NCBI GenBank assembly: GCA_964058805.1
Contig: CAXKVV010002103.1
Coordinates: 1 to 19,239 of the forward strand
Source: Schoenoplectus triqueter
Taxonomy: Eukaryota; Streptophyta; Magnoliopsida; Poales; Cyperaceae
Direction of reading: 5' to 3'
Length of the DNA stretch: 19,239 nt
In this document: positions 1 through 10,900 of the stretch, piece by piece
Layout: each line of letters begins with the position of its first letter
Position numbering within the stretch: position 1 is the stretch's first letter
The notes under the pieces: model-generated
The model's database searches: none
Seen by the model: the letters and a program-made list of their open reading frames with translations, nothing else
Told to the model about the DNA's origin: nothing
Translations under genes and position numbers: made by a program

Positions 1-17
1 GAAATAGCGGTAGCCCC

Positions 18-532
18 TAGGGCTGCAAGAAATATTCGAAATTCGTAGTTCGTGTTCGATTCGAAAAAAGTTCGTTCGATTCTAGTTCGAAATTAATTTC
101 AAATCAAACTGATTTGATTCGAAATTATATCGAATCAAACTCAAACCATGGTGAGTTCGTTCGAAATGTGTTCGCGAACTATTTTTGTTTGAATTTGTAT
201 TAATTATTTGATTGCTTGAGACTTTGAGTAGTATGAATTTATATAAAATTTATTAATTTTTGTTGAATGAATTTTTAGTTTTGTATGAATTTATATTAAA
301 TTGACATTTTTTATATTTGATTCTGTTATTTTGATATGAATTGTGGAATTTGTTCACTTAATAATTCTATTTCAAACTATTTATGAATCAAATCAAACAG
401 TTCGAATATTTAACGAATCAAATTTTAAACAATGGTTTGAGTTCGAAACTGTCTATCTATTTCAAATCAAACTAGTTCAAAATAAATTTCAAATCAAACT
501 CAAACACAAATCAGTTCTTCGTTTGCAGCCTA
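18..532. mobile_element. hAT-type MITE with 8-bp target-site duplication
   Basis: The element starts TAGGGCTGCAA at 18 and ends TTGCAGCCTA at 532, an imperfect terminal inverted repeat with one G missing on the right. It is flanked by a perfect 8-bp direct repeat GTAGCCCC at 10-17 and 533-540, the target-site length typical of hAT transposons. The interior is AT-rich and full of subterminal copies of TTCGAA and AATCAAACT, consistent with hAT-like transposase binding clusters. It has no transposase coding capacity, so it is non-autonomous. A 67-codon open frame inside it (343-546) runs through these repeats and past the right end, so it is not a gene. Confidence 0.88.
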
Positions 533-540
533 GTAGCCCC

Positions 541-1100
541 TCGTAGATTTGACCAAAGCAGGGGTTTGACCACCCAATTTTTCTTCTTTTCTCATCCTGT
601 AAGACTCCTCCCGATGTATAAATAAAGCTTTAATGCAGCTTTTTCCCGAGTATAATTTAATCGCCTCGGTATTTAATATTTATTGAGTACTAGATTAGGT
701 GTCGTTGGTTGAAGGCAAAAGAACAGAGGAGGTACCAGGATTTCTGTGGCTGGCATATATGGACAACCCCCACTCTGCAGCATTTCGCTGCTCACACAAA
801 GAGGGTCTCAGAGAATGGAATATAAATCTGAGCGGGTCCCAGAGATCAGAGATCAGTGACAAGCACATGTATGATAATTTGGCCTGCCATAGAGGATTTG
901 AGCAAGATGAACTGGAGCGAGGGGGAGAGTAGAAACCAGAGAACGAGAGGTTTGGAGCATAAGCAAAGAAACCAAGTTCACGTGGTAGTAACAGTGCTTG
1001 ACACGCACATGAGACCTTTATGTGGATCCGTCCCTTGACGTCTACTGTTGGGCAAAACCTTGTTCTCACTCTTCTCTCCATTTCTAGTGAAAATATAAGA
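541..1100. other. Higher-GC island with bZIP-type motifs, function unknown
   Basis: This stretch is richer in GC than its surroundings and shows no recognisable gene. A TATA-like TATAAATAAA lies at 617-626, a G-box CACGTG at 979-984 and a TGACGTC (as-1/C-box-like) at 1036-1042. The last two are known plant bZIP target motifs. A short perfect hairpin GCAGC-atttc-GCTGC sits near 776-792. Overlapping open frames of 60-128 codons on both strands lack homology I recognise, and the plus-strand one at 699 would start with GTG. It may be a promoter of an out-of-window gene, a non-coding transcript or a gene remnant. I cannot tell which. Confidence 0.3.
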
Positions 1101-3716
1101 GTATTGCATTTGCATACGGTGAATTTTTTTTGAAAGAAAGATGATAATTTAGTTTTATTTTTTTTATGTCTTGAAAATTTTAAATTTATGATTTTTTGAA
1201 GAATATCTTAATTAGCTATCACTTGAGATATTAAATTATTCGTCATACGTGTGAAATTTCGTTGACGTTTTTCCTTTAAAAAAATATGGTTATGTCACCG
1301 GCTTCTTTTGTGCAAAAGAGGAAAAAAAATTAAACCTAATAATATGGAAATAAAAATTTTGAAAATCGTTGTTAATACATGATAGAATGTCAAATGGTTC
1401 AAAATGTTTCTTTTACGGATAAAAGGATGCTGAATAACTAAAATTATTTTATTATATAAATTTATTGTTACTGTAAATATCTTCTTGTTTCATGAAAATT
1501 TATTAATAAGAAATGCGGATGCATGATGATAATATTGATGCAACTGATTTAATTAGATGCTTGGATTTATAAAAGTTATCTTATCTTGAATTTTTATATC
1601 AAATATAGTGTCATGACGTACATAATTTTCAATATACTAGAGAAAAAAAAAACAAAAATATTTTGCATTTGATTTTTTGTTAATATTTATTAATCCGTTA
1701 ATCATAAATTTTTTTAGTTAGACATTTTCTCTAATATATTCGACAAAGATGCTGAAGTAAAAATAGCTAATCCAATATAATATTATATTCCGACGCCAAT
1801 TAATAATAATTTGAACAATACCTCTTTAGTTATTATCTTTGCTGATATAACAGTACCAAATTAATTATCGGGTTAATTGTAGAAGATTTTTAGTTTTGTA
1901 CTAAGGTGGACATTCACACTTCGTTGCGGAACAAAATCATTTTATATAATAATGATTATGTAATTTTGTTAAATAGAAATGTTTAAAAGTAAAATTTTAA
2001 TTATGTTTGCTGGCTACAAATTATTATTATAAAATTGTTTTATACTTCTTTCATTCATAAATATTATAAAAATTTAAACATGAACGTAAATAATAAAGTT
2101 GTTAAACTTTTCAATTCATTATTTTTGTTTAATTAAAATATCTTAATTTTTGTAAAAAATAACCCTTTTTATTTTGTAGAGATAGATAAAATTATTGTGA
2201 AAAAAATATTATATCACACTTACTAATGATTAAATAAAAGAATTAAGTAAATACAAAATATGATATATGTGAGAGGTTAGGAGATTAATCTTCCAGATCT
2301 CTATGGAGTATAATTATAATTTTTCTTCATCAATTTAATGGAACCATCCATTTGCAGTAGAAACGGAGGGGTTAAAATTTGGACGGCCTTTTTTCATTAA
2401 AGTTTTGTATACAAAATTACAAACTAGCCCCTACTCTCTCTATAGGCCTACAGGGGTTGATGAAAACGGTGGATCTATAATAATTCTATATGGTCTCTCT
2501 ACTACATCTACATGAGGTCCATGACATGGATTCCTGTCTCATGTTTCTTTTGATCTTTAACGGTCTGGCTTAACTATCACCGTCTTTATGTTGCTCAATG
2601 TATTCTCAAAAGTGTGAATGTCTTGCCAATGTTGAAATATGAATTTTTGCCCTTAAAAGGCGATATTTTAAAACTACCCTTCAAAACCCACTAATACAAT
2701 GTCATGGCATTATTGTTTTTTTAAGATAAAATTGAATTCTAAGCCACTCAACTTCAAATATTTGTAAAAACTTTCCATATAAAAATTGAACTTACAATTT
2801 TTTGCATAGCAAATATTACTTTATACCAATTCTATAAAATATTGCTTTCTAGTACAAATGGAAGGAATCGGGACATTATGTTGCCGTATAATTCATGCGG
2901 AGTTGTTGTTATTTATATACTCTTCTGTTGCTAATTCTCTGTTGTCTATGTTGCCACTTGAAACTTTGTAGCACGGCAAAAACAAGCTCTGATTTTATAA
3001 TTGGGTTCAGATGGATTTTCATGTAACATGTTGTTTCTCAACTTGAAATAAACGAGATATACAAATTAAGTCCATGTAAAACTTTCGAACCAAACAACTT
3101 TGAAAAAAAAAGTGTGATATTTAACTATGAATTCCAAGTTTAGAATGTACGTAATTGAGAGATTCATTGACACTGATTAGAACAAAACATTTATTGACAT
3201 CAATCTATAAGTTTAACCATAATTTTATAAATATTTTAATCATTGAAATTATCAAGTTAACCGTTGTCAATTTATTTTTGAGGTAAGTAGGTTGAGCCTA
3301 CTCTAATATTTTAGTTGCCACTGGATTTTTATTCAACATTAATATTATAATGATTAAATTGTTTGCTCAACCAACTTCATCTTGGAAGCAAATTTAAACA
3401 AAAATCAATGCCGCAAATTAAAGGCTGGCTTATAAATGGGTCCCATTGTCAAAAGAATAAGCCTGGCTTCTAATCCTAGCAACTCTTTTAATTACAGGTA
3501 CATCAAATTATTTACAACAAAAGGAAAACATATATTATCGGGTTGCATTAAATATAATATCTAGTTAAACGGGGTCCCATAGCAAGATATGGTGTTCTTG
3601 TGATAAGGATTAAGCTTCATAATTAAGACCACGTAAGTTGATGTGACTGCTCTGCATGCTTGAACTCGTATATGGTTGACAACATGCATACATAAATTAA
3701 GATCACTGAGGTCTTC
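1101..3716. other. AT-rich intergenic DNA, nothing recognised
   Basis: I find no exon-like open frame, no tRNA or rRNA, and no clear transposon end in these 2.6 kb. Composition is strongly AT-biased with many homopolymer A/T runs. The segment around 2340-2700 is somewhat less AT-rich but has no coherent coding frame. Confidence 0.5.
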
Positions 3717-4053
3717 CGCGAGCTTAACTCAAAAAGTATATTAAATTATTTTTAAATTTTAATTTTTTACTCTCATTAAATTTTTTTTATATTGAAATCT
3801 TATGGGGTACAAAATTTTAGGATGTTTCGAGTTTTCTAAGTCACTCTTTTTAATTTTTGAAAATAATATACAAATATTGAATATTTTATTATTATTTTTA
3901 GAGCCGATTTTCAAAAATTAAAAAAAGTGACTTAAAAAATTCGAAACATCCTAAATTTTTGTACCCCATAAGATTTAAATATGAAGAATTTAATGAGAGT
4001 GAAAATTTTAAATTTGAAGATGATTTATTATACTTTTTTAGTTAAGTTCACGG
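3717..4053. repeat. Palindromic foldback element 1 (same family as element 4)
   Basis: The left arm (about 3717-3869) and right arm (about 3908-4053) are near-perfect reverse complements. For example, CTTATGGGGTACAAAATTTT at 3809-3828 pairs with AAATTTTTGTACCCCATAAG near 3953. The loop contains ATATTGAATATTTTATTATT. Both arms match those of the 4940-5349 element, and the loop matches that element's loop in reverse complement, so the two copies sit in opposite orientation. The right end is shortened (GTTAAGTTCACGG runs straight into TATATCC). No coding capacity. Confidence 0.85.
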
Positions 4054-4075
4054 TATATCCACTATATATATATAG

Positions 4076-4469
4076 GTTATGGTGTTTTGCAAAACAAAAA
4101 ACCGTTATTACTTTGGGGTGAGATTTTATATCCCGAGGTCTCAAATGGTCAATCTAAGTTGCTCAATAATTTCTTCATGTTAAAATCTTATAGGACATTA
4201 AATTTCATGATTTTTTGAGCTTTCTAACTATTTTTTAAATTATTTTAAAAACAGCTCTGAAATAGGCTATTTTTTTATATTAAACAGGGCTGTTTTTAAA
4301 AATAATTTAAAAATAGTTAGAAATCTCAAAAAATCATGAAATTTAATATTCTACAAGATTTTGACATGAAAAAAATATTGAGTAACTTAGATTGACCATT
4401 TGAAACCTCAGAATATGAAATATCACCCCAAAACAATAACGATATTTTACTTTGCAAAACACTATAAGC
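4076..4469. repeat. Palindromic foldback element 2
   Basis: The ends TTATGGTGTTTTGCAAA (left) and TTTGCAAAACACTATAA (right) are inverted repeats. The arms stay complementary inward to AAAACAGC around 4250 and GGGCTGTTTTTAAAA around 4287, leaving a loop of only about 30 bp. Inner landmarks are TCAAATGGTCAATCTAAGTT on the left and AACTTAGATTGACCATTTGA on the right, a perfect 20-base pairing. Both flanks carry CTATATAT, which could be a target-site duplication or just a TA-rich target. It has no coding capacity and is a different sequence family from elements 1 and 4. Confidence 0.85.
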
Positions 4470-4485
4470 TATATATTTATAGAGT

Positions 4486-4867
4486 TTGGCTACATTGATT
4501 CCATAAGCACTTCGCCCAAGTACTTATGGCTCAAATTTCAAAATCTTATGGTTGAAATTTTAATTTAAATATATCAAAAAATTTCTCATATCATAATCTT
4601 ATAAATTATCAATTTTTATCACGTTTGGAGTTAGTTTACTATACTTAATGATTTTTGAAAGATAGCAAAATTTGGCCTATAAAAAATGACATTTTTAATT
4701 ATTTTTAGCATAGTAAACTAACTCCAAATTTGATGAAAATTGATAATCTACAAGATTATGATATGAAAAATCTTTTAAGATATTTAAATTGAAATTTTAA
4801 GTATGGAATTTTGAAATTTGATCCATAAGTATTTCGGCTCGAAATATTTACGGAATCACTGTAACCA

Positions 4868-4868
<1 letters not shown>
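4486..4868. repeat. Palindromic foldback element 3
   Basis: The ends TTGGCTACATTGATTCC (from 4486) and GGAATCACTGTAACCAG (to 4868) form an imperfect terminal inverted repeat. Arms pair inward through CATATCATAATCTTATAA with TACAAGATTATGATATG, and GGAGTTAGTTTACTAT with ATAGTAAACTAACTCC, to about 4650/4710. The right end abuts a pure TA microsatellite. No coding capacity. The 62-codon minus-strand frame at 4756-4944 is this arm plus the TA repeat and is not a gene. Confidence 0.83.

Positions 4869-4936
<68 letters not shown>
4869..4936. repeat. (TA)34 microsatellite
   Basis: This is an uninterrupted run of 34 TA units separating palindromes 3 and 4. It is probably length-variable between individuals and is itself a potential cruciform former. 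Confidence 0.98.
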
Positions 4937-4939
<3 letters not shown>

Positions 4940-4940
<1 letters not shown>

Positions 4941-5349
4941 GCAAATCTATGGTGTTCTTAAGCTCATGAAAGACCTCCGTGAGTTTAGCTCAAAAAGTAT
5001 ATCAAATGATCTCCAAATTTTGATTTTTCACTCTCATTAAATTCTTCATATTGAAATGTCATGGGGTTCAAAAATTTGAGATATTTTGAGTTTTCTAAGT
5101 CTCTCTTTTTAATTTTGAAAATCAGCTCTAAAAATAATAATAAAATATTCAATATTTATACATTATTTTCAAAAATTAAAAAGAGTAACTTAAAAAACTC
5201 GAAACATCTCAAATTTTTGTACCCCATAAAATTTCAATATGAAGAATTTAATGAGAGTGAAAAATCAAAATTTAGAGATAATTTAATATACTTTTTGAGC
5301 TAAACTCACGGAGGCCTTCCATGGGTTTAAGAACACCGTAGATTTGCTT
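4940..5349. repeat. Palindromic foldback element 4 (same family as element 1)
   Basis: The ends GCAAATCTATGGTGTTCTTAA (left) and TTAAGAACACCGTAGATTTGC (right) pair over 21 positions with one mismatch. The arms remain complementary through CTCACTCTCATTAAATTCTT-like sequence to a central AT-rich loop near 5130-5165. The element is bounded by TA microsatellites on both sides, as described for rice micron-type MITEs that insert in TA repeats; family membership here is inference. The 80-codon plus-strand frame at 5061-5303 runs across the palindrome and is an artefact. Confidence 0.87.
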
Positions 5350-5351
5350 TC

Positions 5352-5396
<45 letters not shown>
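5352..5396. repeat. (TA)n followed by (GA)n microsatellite
   Basis: About 12 TA units pass directly into about 11 GA units immediately right of palindrome 4. It is a compound simple repeat. Confidence 0.95.
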
Positions 5397-7530
5397 GTAA
5401 ACTATTGTGAAAACGTTTGTATTTCAGCCGATATACAAACGGATCAAAAATTATATTTTAAAATCTTAAAAATTTCAATTTATGATTTCCATTAAATTCT
5501 TCATCTCTATATTAAGCTCAATTTTTAAAAAATATTGCTGAAGAATACATAATTACACACCAACTTATATAAAAATTATAAACATAACATGTATATCGGA
5601 TGCTTCACGAATGACCCTCTCCTTATTGGTTATATAAAACTTTAAGTAATGGTAATAGTTTATAATTAAGCACTTTCAATACTTTTCAATTTTCTGGTAC
5701 TCCGTAATTGATCTATAAATTTTCTTTACGGAAACTATCGTTTATTGTGATGGTGGTAATAATGAAAATCATCATTATTGATCATTATTACTGTTATCAG
5801 CGCTTGCTTCAAAAGTACAAATTGATTGTACTATTATAATTGACACTACATTGTATAATATATGGTTAATGTTATATTGTTTTGAATTAAAAAATGGCAC
5901 GAACCTTTAGTTGGCAATACAAAGAAGTTAAGACATTAATCGGGAAAAATACGTTTGTTAAAAGTTAGCCGGTCTTGAGTTATAAAATACTATTTAAATA
6001 GTACACATATTTTTTATATTATTCTACATGAAAATACGACGTGACTTATCATATTATTTTTTTGTTGTACATTTTTAGCATTTCAAATAGGAAAATTATT
6101 TTAGAGTACAATTTTTTTTTATAAAAACATCTTAGTTTAAAATCAAAATTGTGCAAATCTAGTTTGAGGTTGTACTCATCAAGCCATTTGGTGAACTCAA
6201 CTAAAAAAAAGATATTTTAACATCTTCAAATTTCGATTGTGTTGCTCAATATTTTTTATATTAAAATATCATAATATATAAAAATTTTCATTAGATTTTT
6301 TGAAATTTTATTTCAGTATATTATTAAATGGCCTATTTTCATATGCAATCATTTATTTGTAAAAGTTTGTTCATCAAATAAATTTAAAACTTGCAAAAAA
6401 GTTTATGTTTAATGTTTTTTAGAATATTACATAAGATTTACGTAAAATTAATATATAACTAATTCAAAAGACCAACATGTGCTTGCATCTGCGACCATAT
6501 CAATATTATCAGCAATGCTCAAATAATAATCAGATGGATGAAAATATTAACTTAAATTTTTGTTTGCAAGATGCGACTATTTTAGTACAAAAGGAAAAAT
6601 TTAAATCGAAACGGGACTACTGAAAAAAAAACATATAAAATGGAAAACAGGAAAAGGAAAATCAGCGGTACTTTCCAAGGATAATGTTATTTTTGAGTCA
6701 AAGCATTTGTACTGTTATTCTTGCAAGCAACAAACCCATTACTCATGCGGAGACAATATAATCCCTGGACAAATATGTAGAGTTAAATAAATGCTACTCA
6801 ATATACTAGTCACTAGACCCAGGGGAGTAGCGACAACCGTCAAAATATTCACAATTTCACATTACACAATCTTACAAAAATTATCTGTTTGGTCCCTCGT
6901 ACACCAGCCTGTCAAATGCACCGAACGTGTAACTAACTAACTATTGACACGAGAATTATGAGAAAAGAAATTGTCCCTTAATACCGACAATCAACACAAT
7001 CACGAGAGCAAAATGCTAATTAGCAAATGTGAGCAAACAACAACTTGGACTAAAATGCAAATTGTGTAGTAATAAACTAATAATATGTAGAGATAGATAC
7101 CCAGTCAGGCAGACAGTTGCAAACACTAAACAATAAATAAATAAATTATAAGAAAAGAACACAAAAAATACTTCAACAGCAAAATGTCTAAGAACTTATA
7201 TTATTGGCAGTATTAAATTAGTACAAAAACACTACTTTAATTGAAGCTTTACCATTGAGAGCCTCAAAAAGCTTATAATTGACAGTTACATAGCTGGTAT
7301 ATTTATTTTGCTTTAGAATGATTAAGTAAATATATACGACCCACCAACTTTTTTTCTCTCATGAATAAGAAGAATACAGCAACACATGCACACAAAGAAT
7401 CTAGTGTCTAGTGAGAGAATACTTGTTTCTTCCCGGCAACAACTGTACCAAATTGCCAGAAATCTCTTTGATTAATCAGCTAACATATCTCCATATACAA
7501 CCGGAATCTCTGCTCTACAGTCTACACTGA
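5397..7530. other. AT-rich intergenic DNA upstream of the kinase gene
   Basis: No gene is recognised here. Around 6186-6300 the sequence (GTGAACTCAACTAAAAAAAA, then TTCAAATTTCGATTGTGTTG and TATTAAAATATCATA) resembles a diverged single arm of palindromes 1 and 4, without its partner arm. The last several hundred bases should include the distal promoter of the kinase gene, but I see no motif strong enough to name. Confidence 0.45.
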
Positions 7531-7534
7531 TACT

Positions 7535-7566
7535 GTATAATTATTTTCCAATTTCTCCTCCCCTCC
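7535..7566 (+). promoter_or_regulatory. Candidate core promoter of the ALE2-like kinase gene
   Basis: A TATA-like GTATAATTA at 7535-7543 is followed by a pyrimidine patch TTTCTCCTCCCCTCC at 7552-7566. Y patches of this type are common in plant core promoters near the transcription start. Transcription would then begin near 7565-7580, giving a leader of roughly 280-300 nt before the start codon. The assignment rests on motif and position only. Confidence 0.4.
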
Positions 7567-7706
7567 AAATATTATTGGAATGAATCGAAAAATCCAATTT
7601 TTAATTTAGAAAACCTTGACACTATCACTTTCTCTGTACCTAACCCTTCTAGTCCTTGGGTTTTGCTAGAGCTCCCTCCACTAACACCACCAGTAGGTTC
7701 TTCCAA

Positions 7707-7877
7707 ATGGGTGTTTCACCTTTTATTTTCTCTATCTTCTACCAAGCATCGAACGGTCATTTTGTGGACAGAGAGAGATGCTAGTGGCGCCCCCGTGCTA
7801 CTTTATTCTGGATTTTATTGTTCATGAGAAAGACAGTTGAATGCTTTGTAAGAAGGACATGGGTTTCTCCAATGTGA
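7707..7877 (+). promoter_or_regulatory. Three upstream ORFs in the 5' leader
   Basis: Three AUG-initiated reading frames precede or overlap the main start. The first, at 7707-7784, has 25 codons plus stop. The second, at 7778-7840, has 20 codons, is in the main frame, and its TGA is followed at once by an ATG at 7841. The third, at 7824-7877, has 17 codons, is out of frame and overlaps the main start codon. Such uORFs usually lower main-ORF translation. Whether they are in the mRNA depends on the true transcription start, which is inferred. Confidence 0.5.
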
Positions 7878-7922
7878 TTTTGTTTTGGTTGGTTTCTCTC
7901 ATTTGCATTTGTGGATCTAGAG
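7859..7922 (+). CDS. ALE2-like: Exon 1: signal peptide
   Basis: It encodes MGFSNVILFWLVSLICICGS followed by Arg and the first base of a Gly codon, a classic secretory signal with a hydrophobic core and small residues near the cleavage site. I chose the ATG at 7859 because its context (GACATGG, G at -3 and +4) is strong. An in-frame ATG at 7841 would add MLCKKD but has a weak context (T at -3, C at +4). An in-frame TGA at 7838-7840 closes the frame upstream of both. Donor AG|GTAATA. Confidence 0.85.
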
Positions 7923-10900
7923 GTAATACAATTTTTTTAGGTGTGATTCTTCTTCGTTTAATTTACGAACTAAATGCATTTTAATATCGGCCATTTTGGG
8001 CCTAATCAGTCCAATTTTTCAGCGGAATGCATTTTTCCCAGTTAAATTTTCATGTCCTTTGTCCCGGATTACGAAGACTCAACAGACAAGCTTACAAAGA
8101 GATTTAATTCACATGGAATGTCCTTTGTCCCGGATTATTCGTGTTACTGTCAGGATGTTTGTTTAATTTTTTTTTGCGCTTATTAACCAAATTTATTTAC
8201 AGCATGCAATGCGATTTCTAATTGCAGAAATTTCTCTTTATTATGTAAAATGTAGGTTCTCCATAGAAGTAATTTTCTGTATAGTTTTTGTCTGTCAAAT
8301 AGTTTATGTAATAACTTGCAAATGCTCTGAATTATAGGCCATAATACCGGTTTTTCACTAATAGTAAGTGTAAAACGTTATGCAGGGGCTTTGGTAGCTA
8401 TCTCTTCTCCTTCCTTAGCAGGTTCCCCATATCAGCAGGATGATGTGGCATCCAGTCCTGCTGACATCACTCCAACGACTGTACTGGCACCCAATCCTGT
8501 ACCACTTCCTACAGGTGACCGGAATTTCAGAACTTATAATGATTATTATTTTTTTTTTTGTTTGCTTAAACATACCATAAATTGCATTTCAAACCACAAC
8601 TCACAGCTAGTCTGCTATACTTCTTTCAAAATGCTTTCTGCATGGGAAAACAAAGGATTTTTTTGTTAATGCACTTGTTCTGTTTTTTCGGTTTGCAATG
8701 GCGGTCAGTACATGTTTCGGTTCTCACCTTTGGTATCAGTTCAACAAACCAGTACATTAATACATGACATGTTTCATTTTATATACTTTAGGTTTGAGTC
8801 CTGTTTCGATCCCATCAGTCTCTGAGGCCTCACCGCCAGCTATACATTCATCAATTGCTGGGCAGCCACAACCTAGTACTGAAAACTCGTCTCCTCCAGT
8901 AGCATCGCCTCGTTTAGATGACAAACCAATTAGCCCTGTCATTCCTGGTAAATCTTACCCCTCATCTCTTAAAAGATGAATTAAACCCGTACACACATGA
9001 GCAATCCCATGGTTATTGTTAGGCTTTTGGAAATATGCAATGAATCATCTCTTTTCTGTTAAACAGTTAAAATAGGTTTATAATGCTAGTGGTACAGTGG
9101 CCATGTACTGTTTCTTTATACTAAAACTTCAGTTTATATTGTGTGATCTTAAATACTATTGAAGGCACATACAATTTTTCTTTTTGGGAGTTATTCAGGT
9201 TTCTTGTCCTTTGCCTTCCACAATGAAGAAAGAATATATAGGCACCTATGGTGCCCCTTAAAATGTCAAGTAGACCAAAATTGTCCTTGGATCTTTTGAA
9301 AAGAAACCAAGTTGGTCGTGAATTTTTATTTGCACTAAATTGGTCCCTTAAATTGTTCAAGACCAGCTGACTCATTTGAGAAAGTTTTAAGGACCACAAC
9401 CTGAGTTTTTTCTTTTTTATTGTTTTGACTTGAGGAGTTTTTTTTTTTGTTTGAAAATAGTGGTGTTACCACCTGTTTCATTAAGAAACATGTTGTTCAT
9501 GATACCACAACCCAGTATCTAGGTATTTAAGCTACAAAATAGAAGTTTAAAGTACTTCAGCCACAATTCGGCTATTTTAAACTATTCAAACATTAAAAAA
9601 ACAAATCACAACACAATAAAGATACAGTTCAATGTTTGTCAATCTTGGAGGTAATGTTATCACGTAGGATCTCTAATCTTCTATCTAATCCCTTCTGGCA
9701 TCTCCTTTTGATAATGTATTTTCAATACCAGCTGAAAATATAGTCACGAAAAAAAACCCAACAAGATCAGACAAGCATCCATCCAATTAACTATGCCATG
9801 ATCTAAAATTGCTTAAATGGACTACCTACATGCAATAATTTTTAAGAGTGATACTAATCTGATGCCAAAAAATCATTTCATTCTCTCCTCCAAACAAGGC
9901 CCCTTCCTCTGAGGGCAGGATACTTAAATTTTTCTTTGTTATCTGCACCGGTAACAAGCTAATATCAGATGGTAAAATGATATGCAGATTTTGTAAATAT
10001 TGCTCCGCTTTTAATTGACACCAATATCTAGCAAGTGCAATTATTGAACTACCAAGTGATCTAATGCTTCTACAATTAATCTGTTGGAATATTATTTTAT
10101 TTCTTTCATTCCATATTATCCAAAGAAAACCCCCTTATTATTTCACATAGATTACTATCCTTATAGGGTATGCTATAATCTAATTGCCATAATTCATCAA
10201 TTGAACTAATGTGAAAGCTAAAATTATTATATCTTGTAAGCTATGACCATAAACAAACAGCAATGAAACAGTGTAAGAACTGAAAGCTTAAATGATATAG
10301 CAATGTGCTATTTTTTCTTTTGATATAGTGCAACCTTCAATACCGAAAGCATCTCCACCACAAGGAGGTGATTTTCAAACAAGTCCACCTGCACCAGCTC
10401 TCGTACCCCCTTCTATAGGTACATGTTTTAATATTCTTATAGATTTTAGTATAATTTTTTTTTTTGCGAACAATAGAAATATTTGAACATATTTGCAAAC
10501 AAGACTGGACTATTTTCAAATTTTGCGACCTGCTGAACATAATTTAGAGTTATTGAAACAGTATTTAGTTACTAAGTAATGCTCACGGAAACCAAGAAAA
10601 AAAGCTAAACAGATTGATATGAATATATTTCTTAATTCAATCAAGCAACATAATGATGAATTTTATTGGGACTGAATAGCACTTGAACTTTTTATATTAT
10701 GTCTGCTTAATACATCAATTGTGATTCTAAGTTTTCTATAAGTTAAAATAGTTGAAAGCATGGAAAATTTATTTATTTTTTGTTTTGAAAAAGTGCAACC
10801 TTCACTTCCAACGGCGCCTCCTCCACAAGCAGGTGAGGTCCTAGCAAGTCCACCGACTCCAGTCGTCCCATTACCTCCAATAGGTACATTTTCTAATTTT

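Noticed and set aside
695..1081. 128-codon open frame on the minus strand, with overlapping plus-strand frames
   Set aside because: No recognisable domain, the plus-strand partner starts with GTG, and opposing frames overlap in a non-repetitive GC-raised stretch. There is no splice or homology support.
4756..4944. 62-codon minus-strand frame rich in Ile-Tyr
   Set aside because: It is the TA microsatellite plus a palindrome arm read as codons.
5061..5303. 80-codon plus-strand frame
   Set aside because: It runs through both arms of palindrome 4. Non-coding repeat artefact.
4076..5349. CRISPR-like or miRNA precursor interpretation of the inverted repeats
   Set aside because: There are no regularly spaced short direct repeats, and the hairpins are far longer than canonical plant miRNA foldbacks with no recognisable mature miRNA. 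MITE-type palindromes explain them better.
9121..9399. 92-codon minus-strand frame in intron 3
   Set aside because: The sequence looks like degraded dispersed repeat and I recognise no protein family.
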